Shown here in pieces: positions 54,064 through 63,413 of a stretch of 64,000 nt of DNA. The DNA lies in NCBI GenBank assembly GCA_008330645.1, contig VLTN01000034.1:1-64000 (forward strand). Direction: 5' to 3'. Numbering within the stretch: the stretch's first letter is position 1; the number at the start of each line of letters is the position of its first letter. Below the pieces are notes generated by a model that made no database searches, was not told the DNA's origin, and worked only from the letters and a program-made list of their open reading frames with translations. Origin of the DNA: Cafeteria roenbergensis. Taxonomy: Eukaryota; Sar; Bigyra; Bicosoecida; Cafeteriaceae. The position numbers and the translations under genes were made by a program.

Positions 54064-57000
54064 TCACTGCGCTGCTCGCCTCGCGCGGATCACGGCCGCT
54101 CGCAGCATGGCAACCTTCTTCTTCAGCGCAAACTGCTGCGCCCTGCTCACCCCTCCCATTGCGAGCTGCGCCTGGAGGCGCTCCATCTCGCCCTCGAGCT
54201 CTGCCACGTCCACAGGCGGGCCGTCGTCGCCGCCACCGGCGGAGCCAGTCCGGGCCGCACCACCGGCCTCACGGCGGGGCTCACCGCCCCGCGTGCCGGA
54301 GCGTTCGCCGGGGCGTTCGCCGGCTGCAGCAGAGGCGGCGCCGGAGCTCCGGGCGGGCGTGCCTGCTGCCGCAGCGCCGCGGCCGGCGGAGCCGTCCCGA
54401 GGCGCGCACCGCTGCCCAGTGGCCGCGGGGCCCCGGGCGCGGGCTCCCACCCTGCTCGCTGCAGGGGGCGCGCCCCAGGCCCCGGTGCCCCCCTCGTGCA
54501 TTGAGGAGAGGGCGCCGCCAAAGTCCCCCGGCCGGGCGCCCAGCCTCGCCGCCTCCGCCCGCTCGCGGGCCATGGCCTCTGCGGCACGGGCGGCAGACGC
54601 CTCGGCCTCCTCGGCGGCCGTCACGCCGGCCAGCCGCGCGTCCGCCTCGCTGGCCGCTGCGCGCCACGCGGCCAAGGCCTCCGCGCTGACCTTGGCTCGC
54701 AGGTGCTCCATAACCGCGGCGCCCCCCCGGGCAAGGATGTCGTGCCGCACCGCGCGCTGGGGGTTGCCCGCCGCCCGCAGGTCCCGCAGCGACCGCGCCA
54801 GTCCGAGCGCCGGGGGCAGCCGCCGAATGGCGTTGTTCTCCACCACCAGCTCGCGGAGCCGCGGCAGAGCCGCCACCGCCAGCGGGAGGCGGTCAATGGC
54901 ATTGCAGCCCACGTCGAGCACCTCGAGCGCCGGCGGCGTGAGCAGCATCGCGGCTTCGTCGCCCTCCGGCTCGGCGCCCGTGCCCTGGCCGGCGGCCGCG
55001 CGGCCCTGCGGCCCGCCGAGCGGGGGCAGCTCGATGTCGTTGTTGGCAAGACGCACGACCCGCAGCCGCAGGCACACTCCCATTAGCGCCGGCAGCACCG
55101 TCAGTCGGTTGCCGCTCAGGTCCAGCTCTGTCAGGCGCTCCGGCAGGCCGTCCACTTCCCCCATCAGCGGCCGGTCAGCCCCCTCGGACGAGATGCTGTT
55201 GCGGGACGCTCGGAGCGACGCCAGGTACGGCAGAGCCGCCACGCAAGGCGGGAGGGAGGTGAGAGCGTTGTCGCTGAGGTCCAGCACAGACAGGCGAGGG
55301 CTCGACGCTGGCAGACCCGCCAGCGGCGCCGCGCCCGCGTCGGTCAGCGCCCGGCCCACGAGGAGGACCGTCCGCAGCCCCACCAGCCGTCCGGCGAGCG
55401 TGTCGGGGTCGAACAGCAGCGATGGCAGAGGCAGGGCTCGTCCTGCCGCCGGGGCGGCGGCCGCGGGCCCACCGCTGGCCCCGAGGCCGCCTCGGCGGTC
55501 CACTGCCGACGTCGGGCGGGAGCCCACGGACCTGTGGAGGGCCTTGGGGACGTCTAGGGTGCCGGAGGCGGCCGCGTCTCGGAGCACGAGGAGCCAGTCC
55601 ACGCCGTCAGCTGACGCGCCCCCCGACCCGCCGCTGTGCACGCCGCCCCGTCGCCGCTCGGCCCCCGGCGCCGAGGCCGCCACGGCCTCCGCCCACGCCG
55701 TCGCCGAGACAGCGGCCGCGCCCGCCGCGTGCGTGTCCGGCTCGGAGGGGTCTCGCCTGCCGCCCCTGCCGCCGACGCGGCGCCTGGCCTGGGCGGCCTC
55801 TCGTCTCGCGCGCACGCCCTCCTCCGGGTCAGCGCCGCGTGCCAGCGCCCCTACGCCCCCCGCCGCGGCAGCCGCCGCCGCCGCCCCCCTGCTCCAGTCG
55901 TCAAGCACCGCGGCGGCGCCCTCCGCCGCCCGCGTGCGCAGCCACCGCAGCAGTGCGGCGGCCCCGCCCTCGCCCTCGAGCAGCGACCGCCTCACCGCGC
56001 GCAGCGGGTTGCCGCTCAGAGGCAGGCGCTTGAGCCCGGGCAGGAACGCGAGCGCGGGCGGCAGCACGCGCAGGTCGTTGTTGCGGAGGTCCAGCGTGGC
56101 CAAGCCGGGGACTCCCAGCCAGGCGAGGTCGGGCAGCGCTCGCAGCTTGTTGTCGGAGACGTCGAGGACCGTGAGCGCCGCAGGGGGTCCGCTGTCCGCA
56201 GCGGCGTCGGCTGCTGCCGCGGCCTGCGAGGCCGGGTCTTGGCCGGCAGCAGCAGCCGCGGAAGCGACGGCGGCAGCCGCGCCGCCCAGCGCCTCGGCCG
56301 GAAAGTCGGTTATGTTGTTTCGGCCAAACAGCGCCGTGTCCAGGAGCGGGGGCAGGGGCGGCACGGCGGTGAGGTGGTTTCCCCTGGCGTCGAGCTCCGA
56401 AAGAGCCGGTGCTGCGCGCAGGAGGTCGCCCAGGGCGCGGCCGCGGAGCTGGTTGTCCGCCAGCAGCAGGCGGCGGAGGGACGGCAGGGATCCAGCTGCC
56501 GGTGCAACGCCGTCTGCGGGGGACAGCCTCCCCCGGTGTGGGGCGGGACCAGGGCATCGAGGGGGAAGCGGAGCGGGAGGCGGCATCGGAGCGGCAGTAA
56601 GTGCACAGTGCACTTCCTGGCGCGGGCGCAGCTGCCTCAGCTGGAGCAGCGGCTCGGCGCGGGGGGCTGCGGAGGCTTCGGCGAGGTTTCGCCGCTCTGG
56701 GGCGCACCGGACGGTGTGCCGCGCCCTGGGCGCTCACCTGGGGGCAAGACGCTTGCAATCCTGTTCGCCGAGACATCAAGCTCCACCAGCTTGCGCATCC
56801 CTGCAACGCACGGCATCGCTGTGAGGGCGTTTCCAGCCAGCAGGAGGCGCTCCAACGACGGGGCGCACGCGGCCAGGGACGGCACCTCCTCGAGGCGGTT
56901 CTTCGACAAGTCCAGCACTCCCAGACCCGAGAGGGTCGCCAGGCCCTCGGCGGGGAGAGCTGTGATGCGGTTGCTGGACAAGCACAGCAGCCGCATGGCC

Positions 57001-57511
57001 GGACCCCCAGCTCCCAGTGCTGCCGCAGAGACCCTCTCTATACCGCACCTGTCCGCACGGAACGATTCCAAGGAGGTAAGGCCACAAAAGCCGTCGTCGT
57101 CGAGTGCGCACAAGTCGGGGTTGTTGCTGAGGTTCAGCTTGGCTAGCGGCCTGCCCTCCCACCAACGGCCCTCGTTCTTGCGCCCCTGGGCTTCAGACAC
57201 TTGCGCAGCCACAGATGCTGCCTCGGCCTGCGGGCTTGGCGGTTGCAAGGGGGAAGCGCTGAACTCTCCGGCTGGTCGCGCAACGGGAGGGAAGCCTCTC
57301 GTCGGCTTGCGACCCACAACCACCAGCCACCCCGCCACTGTCACAAAGCAAACGGGGCGTGAACACTCACTGGGTCTGCCAACAGGAAAACGCCAGCAGG
57401 CACGCCTGACAGGCCTGCTCCATCCAGGGAAAGCGAGCCCGTTGCAATCGCGTGCTCGAATACGGACACGGTCATGCCCAGCTCCGGAACGCCCGAGCTG
57501 ACAGCTGCCAT
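54064..57511 (-). CDS. LRRC40-like leucine-rich repeat protein, 3 exons
   Basis: Exons 57511-57371, 57227-56738 and 56513-54064 give 1026 residues; introns are 143 and 224 nt, and the second splits an Asp codon in the frame that keeps the repeat register. Exon 1 has IATGSLSLDGAGLSGVP, the usual LRRC40 start (TGxLNLSxxxLxxVP). Exon 2 begins the repeats with RWWEGRPLAKLNLSNN, another LRRC40 mark. Typical repeats follow, with NPLRAVRRSLLEGEGGAALL-type capping segments near residue 410 and again near 815. A disordered stretch and a terminal helix (SRAQQFALKKKVAMLRAAVI) end it. The usual length is about 600; Gly/Ala-rich inserts explain the rest. Ras-group LRR scaffolds are the nearest functional class. 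Confidence 0.8.
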
Positions 57512-57793
57512 TGCTACTGGCCAGCGTGCTTCCTTGCCAGGCAGGGCGCAGGCAAGCGACTGTGCCTGGGCAGGTGCTCTGCGGGCGGAATTGAACCGCG
57601 CTGCCAGAGCTCCCCAACTCGCGAACCATGACTAGCCGAGCCAAAGCGTCTGACTTGCAACAGCTCCGCGGCAGTGCCGCCGGCTGGCGGGCAAAGTCAG
57701 CGGCCAACACGCAAACACTGTCTCACAACTAGCCGACGCATAATTCACAGGTTATTTATATTGCCAAAATCGACGTTATTTGGTCTAACGATT

Positions 57794-57865
57794 GTCAGCG
57801 TAGCTCAGGGGTAGAGCATGCGATTGCAGCTCGCAAAGTCATCGGTTCAAATCCGGTCGCTGACT
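57794..57865 (+). tRNA. tRNA-Cys (GCA), copy 1
   Basis: A 72-nt cloverleaf: acceptor GTCAGCG/CGCTGAC, D arm GCTC/GAGC, anticodon stem TGCGA/TCGCA with loop TTGCAGC giving anticodon GCA, and T arm ATCGG/CCGGT with loop TTCAAAT. The B box GGTTCAAATCC is intact and a T run follows at 57872. No intron and no encoded CCA. Confidence 0.97.
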
Positions 57866-58320
57866 TGTGAATTTTTTTTTTCATTTTTGGGTGTTTTAAG
57901 TGGTCATATGCTCGAGCTGGTTCATTCGAGCTGGTCAGTGATGCCCCAACGGGCGGCTGCGCAACGTCCACGTTGAGCTTCAAACATTTCGCTTTGCGAG
58001 GAACTCATGATGCGTCTGGCACCGACTGCGAAGCCGTTGCCGCTGTGTTCTCCGTCGCTCGACTCACAGTCTCGATGGGAAAGCGCGTCTTTGCACAGCA
58101 ACAAAAGACGCACACATCCCTGCCTGTTGGTTTCCCATATAAGGCGTTAGAAGCGTGGTTTCCGGTAGTGGTGGTGCTGCCAATGCTTTCCAGGGTTTAC
58201 AAGCTTTGGCGGCGCAGCCTGACGAGCGGAACTGCTGGCCCCGCAAATGCGAAGCGCCCGGCCCAAGAAGGAGAATTTTAAGTATAGATAGTATAATTTC
58301 GCATCAGATTGGTATCGACT
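57866..58320. other. Spacer between tRNA-Cys copies 1 and 2
   Basis: 455 nt, less GC-rich than the surrounding genes. No gene or repeat is supported. Confidence 0.5.
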
Positions 58321-58392
58321 GTCAGCGTAGCTCAGGGGTAGAGCATGCGATTGCAGCTCGCAAAGTCATCGGTTCAAATCCGGTCGCTGACT
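58321..58392 (+). tRNA. tRNA-Cys (GCA), copy 2
   Basis: Identical over all 72 nt to copy 1. T runs start at 58399. The flanks before and after differ from the other copies. Confidence 0.97.
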
Positions 58393-58737
58393 TCTGATTT
58401 TTTTTCTTTTGGGGGGTGGGGCCGGCACTGCAAATTGTTGGATGCGGCGTCGTTTGATGCCTCTAGGCGCCTTTTGGGGGGGCCTGGTATGCGCTTGAGA
58501 CTGGGCGCGAGGCGTGCCTGGCAAGCGAAGCTCGGAACTGAGCAGGTCAGCACGGAAGCAGGCTGGGAGGTGGCTTGCGAGGTTTCAGTGCCCCTGTGGG
58601 TGCAGACTCCGAGCAAGGCACCGCCACTCCCAGCCTGCTGGCGCCGAAGGCCCAATAGGTGCCCGTTTGGCCACTGCCTGATGCATGATCACCATTCCTT
58701 ACGATCACACGCACCAGGACGAGTCGGAGGCGTTTCC

Positions 58738-58864
58738 GGACAGAGGGCGGCGGCCGCTCAACTCGAGGGGACAGCAGCACAAGAGTTACATCACAAGCAC
58801 TTTACGATGCTCTGCCATCCTCCCCAGAAGCCAAGCGCGGCTCGATGAGCCACTAACCAGCCCT
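58738..58864 (+). repeat. Dispersed repeat, copy C
   Basis: GGCGGCGGCCGCTCAACTCG then AGGGGACAGCAGCACAAGAG and TTACATCACAAGCAC match the second block of copies A and B. Like copy A it ends with a GCTCGATGAG and ACCAGCCCTC segment. The first block is missing. The remaining bases of 58393-58927 hold no gene. Confidence 0.6.
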
Positions 58865-58927
58865 CCGTCAACAGTTCGCTTTGCCTCAACATCACGGTCG
58901 TGGCCTGCTCGTCTTCCGCTCAACGGG

Positions 58928-61291
58928 TCACTCGTCGACGGCCAGCTCTGCAGGCAGGGCACAGTCGCCTTCGTCCACAAGCATGATTGAAAGCACGGCG
59001 GTCCAAGAGACGGGCTGCCACTTGCCAGCAGCAGCTGTAAGCACGCCACAGTCGGAGAGGTCGCTCAGCAAGGGCAGCAGGGATTCGGCAGCATCAACCG
59101 CCCCACTCTGCTTTGTCACCCTTGCCGATAACTCGCTGATGCAAAGACCAAGGGCTGAAAAGCTTGCTGGCCGCGAAGACACCAGTTGGTCCAGCACCGT
59201 CTCGGAGCGCAAGCCTTTGATAACCGACTTGAAGTGGGCTGCGAAGACCGACGCAAGCTGCCGCCCATGGTCAGTGGCGATGATGTCGCCAGGCATCTTA
59301 TCCAATCCCCGATGCGGCTTCTCGGTGTCGAGCTCGGGTTCACGAATGAGGGCACCCATCACGCTCCCTGCGCGAAGAACGACACGGCCAAAGCGCGCTC
59401 GCTCCTCAGGGCAACGGCTGTTGGCGAGGAACCTCGTCGCATCGGGGTGGAAGCTTGAGACTGCAGGCCCGACCGCTACGATAGCATTGGCGTGGTCCTC
59501 AAGGGACGACAGGGGCTCAAGAGGCGGAAGCGGAATCTGCTTGTCGCTGTGGTTTTTCTTGGTCCGAAACTTCTCGACGTCGTAAGTTACTGGGTCCACA
59601 CAGCGACAGTTGAAGAGAATGTCGTGCATCCAGGCAGCACTGCTGGCGACGTAGTAGATCATCTGTGGCGAGTCGCCCCTCAGGAGATCGAGCTCTCGCG
59701 CGATGATGTTGCCGAACTTCTTGTAGGGCTCGTCTGCCTCGTCCATGACCAGCAGCATGTTCAGCTTGTTGGCTTCAAGAAACTCGCAGACTTCCTGCGG
59801 GGTCGCAAACCACCGATACAGCTTCCACCTGGAGGGATCCGGCTCTGCCTCGACTCGAGGTCTGTGGCCTGCAAGCTGTAGCGCCCTGTCCAGCAGGCAA
59901 GGAAGCGGCGATAATGGGTTCAGCCACGCGTGCTCGCTGTCGGCGGCACGAGCCGCACACAGGTCATAGAGCCACGTGGCTCGCAGCATGTCAACGTACA
60001 CCGGGACCACTGGCCGCCCGGCGTCCGGCAGCGACTTGATCCTTGAGAACACGCCTGCAGCGACACAGCCCGCGACCAGGAGAGAAGACTTGCCGACTCC
60101 TCGCGGGCCAAAGACGAACCGGCCGTTGAGGGGCCCGCCTTCGCCAGTGAGAGCGAGGTATGCCATGTCGCAGGCAAGCCACCTCGCCAAGTGGTCGCGG
60201 TTGCTTTGGCCCTCCCACAGCAGCCATCGCGGCTCCTTGAGTGCCTGCGCGGTAAAGGACATCACCTGTGGATTCAGTCTAGCCGCCTCAAGCGCCGGCC
60301 CGACGCCATGCTCGCTGCGCATGGTGTCGTAGATGCGTTCAGCAAAGGCATCGCTGGCCTTGGACATGGCCAGAGCAGTCAGGCCTGCCTCCGCGTCGAG
60401 TTCAGCGGCCTCGTCCGGAGTGTACTTGTGCATCATAGCCCCGGCTTCGGAGAGGGCGTCTGAAGGAATCGTGGAAATCGACGAGTCCAGACGAGCCAGT
60501 GTCTTACGCATCTGGTTTCGAAGCGCCTCCTGCTCCTCGGCCTCGCGCTTGGCCCTTGCGGCCTCGCGCTTGGCCTTCTCGGCCTGCTCCTCGGCCTGCT
60601 CCTCAGCCTCCAAAAGCAGCTTCCTGGCGTGCTCCTGCACTGTGGCGATGGTGGACGGGTTGGCCATGACCTCCGCGAAGCCTCCGGCCACGGACTGCAG
60701 GTGGCCCAGCCGGTGCCATTTGGCCAGCTGCGCCTCGCCGCCGGGCATGGCCAGAGTCACCCCGGCATGCTGAAGCACGGCGTCGATGTCGGTGCAGTGG
60801 GCGAGCTCCATGCTGGCGGTGCCGAGCCTTCCAAGCAGCTTGACGATGTCCTCGTTGTCGGCAGAGCGGAGCCCCTTGACGGCAGCCATTTCCGCAATGA
60901 ACTGGAGATGATCTTGCCCAAGCTCCACGCGCGCGCGGGTGTCCTTAGGTGAGACGGAGGACAACGAGAGTACCCCGAGGGCTAAATCGATGGCGTCATC
61001 TCTGGCTTCCTCCTGGGTCAGGTGGTCGGCAGCCCACCGCTCGGTGTCAGTCGAAAACAGCCGGGAGTCAGTCTCCGACGCCGCGGAGCTCAGAGGGCGC
61101 ACCGGGACGGACCGCGCGCCCCCCGTGCTGCCGCGAAGAATATTGGAACCTGCGCCCCAAAGGATTTGGCACAGGGGCTTGCTTGCGCCGCTCAGGACGG
61201 CGGCCGGCAGGATCAATGGCAGCCGCGCCGAAACCGCCGACTGTGCAGCTTGGCTTGCCCGCCCAGCGCCCTGTGAGAGCCTTCCCAGCAT
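58928..61291 (-). CDS. P-loop ATPase of unknown family with mitochondrial-type N-terminus
   Basis: 787 residues. The first 45 residues are basic and hydroxylated without acids (MLGRLSQGAGRASQAAQSAV onward), a likely mitochondrial presequence. A helical region follows with a charged coiled coil at about 225-275 (AEEQAEEQAEKAKREAARAK). Walker A is FVFGPRGVGKSSLLVAG near 390-405, and Walker B is MLLVMDEADEPYKKFG near 510. Downstream text (MIYYVASSAAWMHDILFNCR, the ERARFGRVVLRAGSV stretch) suggests an AAA/STAND-type fold, but I cannot place the family. Two identical tRNA-Cys genes lie on either side. The gene is somewhat less GC-rich than its neighbours, so acquisition or a lineage-specific family is possible. 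Confidence 0.7.
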   Translation of the reverse strand: MLGRLSQGAGRASQAAQSAVSARLPLILPAAVLSGASKPLCQILWGAGSNILRGSTGGARSVPVRPLSSAASETDSRLFSTDTERWAADHLTQEEARDDAIDLALGVLSLSSVSPKDTRARVELGQDHLQFIAEMAAVKGLRSADNEDIVKLLGRLGTASMELAHCTDIDAVLQHAGVTLAMPGGEAQLAKWHRLGHLQSVAGGFAEVMANPSTIATVQEHARKLLLEAEEQAEEQAEKAKREAARAKREAEEQEALRNQMRKTLARLDSSISTIPSDALSEAGAMMHKYTPDEAAELDAEAGLTALAMSKASDAFAERIYDTMRSEHGVGPALEAARLNPQVMSFTAQALKEPRWLLWEGQSNRDHLARWLACDMAYLALTGEGGPLNGRFVFGPRGVGKSSLLVAGCVAAGVFSRIKSLPDAGRPVVPVYVDMLRATWLYDLCAARAADSEHAWLNPLSPLPCLLDRALQLAGHRPRVEAEPDPSRWKLYRWFATPQEVCEFLEANKLNMLLVMDEADEPYKKFGNIIARELDLLRGDSPQMIYYVASSAAWMHDILFNCRCVDPVTYDVEKFRTKKNHSDKQIPLPPLEPLSSLEDHANAIVAVGPAVSSFHPDATRFLANSRCPEERARFGRVVLRAGSVMGALIREPELDTEKPHRGLDKMPGDIIATDHGRQLASVFAAHFKSVIKGLRSETVLDQLVSSRPASFSALGLCISELSARVTKQSGAVDAAESLLPLLSDLSDCGVLTAAAGKWQPVSWTAVLSIMLVDEGDCALPAELAVDE

Positions 61292-61495
61292 GGCAAGCTC
61301 GACACAACGAGAATCGGTGCGCGTGGCTGCGTCGCGGGCGGTCGCCGGGAAGCCCGCGGGCGAAGCGATGGAGTGCGCGCTCGGCGAACTTGCTCGGCTG
61401 CGCGACCGACCAGAAGCTCTGCTTGCGCAGTCGCTTTGGCTCGGGTCATGCGGTATTTGTTTCTGTATATAAAATCTGGACAGCTTCTCAGAACT

Positions 61496-61567
61496 GTCAG
61501 CGTAGCTCAGGGGTAGAGCATGCGATTGCAGCTCGCAAAGTCATCGGTTCAAATCCGGTCGCTGACT
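61496..61567 (+). tRNA. tRNA-Cys (GCA), copy 3
   Basis: Identical over all 72 nt to copies 1 and 2, with its own unrelated flanks and a T run from 61577. It is 204 nt upstream of the ATPase start codon, pointing away from that gene. Confidence 0.97.
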
Positions 61568-61841
61568 TCTAAATTCTTTTTCATGTTTTTTCCTATGGCT
61601 TTGGCAGTGTCCGCTCGTTGCCGGCATCACCCGCCATCACACCTCTGGCAGTCCTAGCTCGAGGCTCTCCACGTCTCTCTCGCCAAGGGCGGCGCTTCCA
61701 AGCCGACCTGAGCTCGGTCGCGCGGGGTGGCCGTGGCAGGCTGCGAGTTTCAGGAGGGCTGCGCGGCGGCTGTGGCAGCGAGTTTATCCATTGGTTGTGA
61801 GGGAAACGGGGCGCGGGAGGGTCGGCGATTTGTCACGCAGA

Positions 61842-63413
61842 TCAGTGTCCCTCGCCAGCATAGTGCTCGGGGTGGCGTGCCATGTGCTTGCGGAGCGCGA
61901 CCTCCTGCTCGGCCAGGTGCCAGGGCTGCTCGCCTGCGTACACGTCCGAGAAGAGCTCGCTCATGTCGGGGGCGGGCTTCTTCTCCGCAGCGGTGAGGGC
62001 CTGCAGCACCGCCTTGCGCTCGGCCTTGTTCGCCGCCTTCTCGCGCTCGTCGTCCCACCAGCCCTTGCTCTCCATGAAGCGGCGAAGCCTCCCGATAGGG
62101 TTGGATGTCTCGCGCCAGTGCGCGATCTCGTCGCCCGAGCGGTAGCGGGTGCTGTCATCGCTGGTGGAGTGGTGGCCCTCGCGGTAGGCCATGGCCTCCA
62201 CGAACACGGGGCGGGACTCAGCCACGGCCATGTCTCGGGCAGCGCGGGTGGCCTCGCGCACGGCGAAGACGTCTGCCCCGTCCACGCGAATGGAGGGCAT
62301 GCCGTACCCCGCCGCCCTGGAGGCGATGCCGTCGCCGCGGTACTGGTCCTTGACCGGCGTGGAGATGGCGTACCCGTTGTTGCGGCAGAAGAAGACGACG
62401 GGTGCCTCAAGAGTGGACGCAAAGTTCATCCCGGCGTGGAAGTCGCCCTCCGAGGCGGCGCCCTCGCCGAAGAAGACCGCGCAGCAGCGACCCTTGCCCT
62501 CCATCTTCATCGCGTAGCCGGTGCCCGCGGCCTGGGGCAGCTGCGTGGTGAGCGGCGAGCTGATGGTGTAGAAGTGGTGCTCCGGGCTGCCGTAGTGCAC
62601 GGGCATCTGGCGGCCCTTGCCCCCGTCGTCCTCGTTGGAGCAGCACTGGTCCGCGAACTGCTGGAGCGTGAAGCCGCGCATGAGCAGGAGGCCGGCCTCG
62701 CGGTACTGCGCGTACACGGGGTCGTCGTTGTTGAAGCCCAGGGCTGCGCCCACGTGGATGCTCTCCTCGCCGTTGGCAGTCATGTAGAAGGAGATGCGAC
62801 CCTGGCGCTGCGCCTCGTAGAAGATCGTGTCGAGCTGGTGGATGCGCAGCATCGTGGTGTACATGTTCGTCACGTCCTCACGGTCCTCGCCGAACCCCTC
62901 CACACCCTCGCGGAGCATGCCGGACTCGTCCATCACCCGGAACACGGGAATCCGGTCGTCGTCGGCGGGGTCGTGAAAGGCCATGTCGGTCGTGAAAGGC
63001 AGCGTCACGCCACCGGGGTACTCGCCCGCCTCCGGCGACGTGCTCATGGCGCGCGCAGTCACGCCCCAAGAGCGGGCGGCCTGCGGCAGGGGGGAGGGTG
63101 GGTGGCCAGCGCGCGCGGACGGCGTCGGGGCGGCGCGCGGGGCGACGAGAGCGTCAGTCACGAGTTGCGTTGGCGACGGGAGAGGGCCACGCGGCGCCAT
63201 GCGCCGTGCAAGACGGCCCGGCCCGCGGGGCAGCACGGCGAGCGGCAGGGCAGGCCCGAGGCGCGCGGCCAGCCCGCCGGCCTGGCGCCGCCGCAGCGGA
63301 GCGCCGGCAAGGAACCTTGGCCGCGCGGAGGCGGCGTGGCGCGCGTCCTCCCTCACCATGGAGCGCACGGAGCGCGCCGCGGCCCTTGCTGCTGCAGCTG
63401 CTACGATCGCCAT
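61842..63413 (-). CDS. BCKDHA: Branched-chain 2-oxoacid dehydrogenase E1 alpha subunit, mitochondrial, 2 exons
   Basis: Exons 63413-63357 and 63080-61842 give 431 residues; the 276-nt intron (GTGAGG donor, GCCGCAG acceptor) separates a 19-residue presequence start (MAIVAAAAARAAARSVRSM) from AARSWGVTARAMSTS. The intron has no stop in frame, so unspliced reading is possible but would add 92 low-complexity residues. E1 alpha marks: YTTMLRIHQLDTIFYEAQRQ, the thiamine diphosphate motif GEGAASEGDFHAGMNFAST with FCRNNGYAIST, and the regulatory phosphorylation loop YREGHHSTSDDSTRYR. It decarboxylates branched-chain 2-oxoacids in valine, leucine and isoleucine breakdown, with the E1 beta subunit, which is not in this window. 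Confidence 0.95.
   Translation of the reverse strand: MAIVAAAAARAAARSVRSMVREDARHAASARPRFLAGAPLRRRQAGGLAARLGPALPLAVLPRGPGRLARRMAPRGPLPSPTQLVTDALVAPRAAPTPSARAGHPPSPLPQAARSWGVTARAMSTSPEAGEYPGGVTLPFTTDMAFHDPADDDRIPVFRVMDESGMLREGVEGFGEDREDVTNMYTTMLRIHQLDTIFYEAQRQGRISFYMTANGEESIHVGAALGFNNDDPVYAQYREAGLLLMRGFTLQQFADQCCSNEDDGGKGRQMPVHYGSPEHHFYTISSPLTTQLPQAAGTGYAMKMEGKGRCCAVFFGEGAASEGDFHAGMNFASTLEAPVVFFCRNNGYAISTPVKDQYRGDGIASRAAGYGMPSIRVDGADVFAVREATRAARDMAVAESRPVFVEAMAYREGHHSTSDDSTRYRSGDEIAHWRETSNPIGRLRRFMESKGWWDDEREKAANKAERKAVLQALTAAEKKPAPDMSELFSDVYAGEQPWHLAEQEVALRKHMARHPEHYAGEGH

Noticed and set aside
53579-56824. 1081-codon ORF on the plus strand
   Set aside because: It overlaps exon 3 of the LRRC40-like gene, whose minus-strand repeats are clear; the plus frame has no motif.
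57794-57865. tRNA-Ala rather than tRNA-Cys
   Set aside because: The stem pairing places GCA, not AGC, at positions 34-36.
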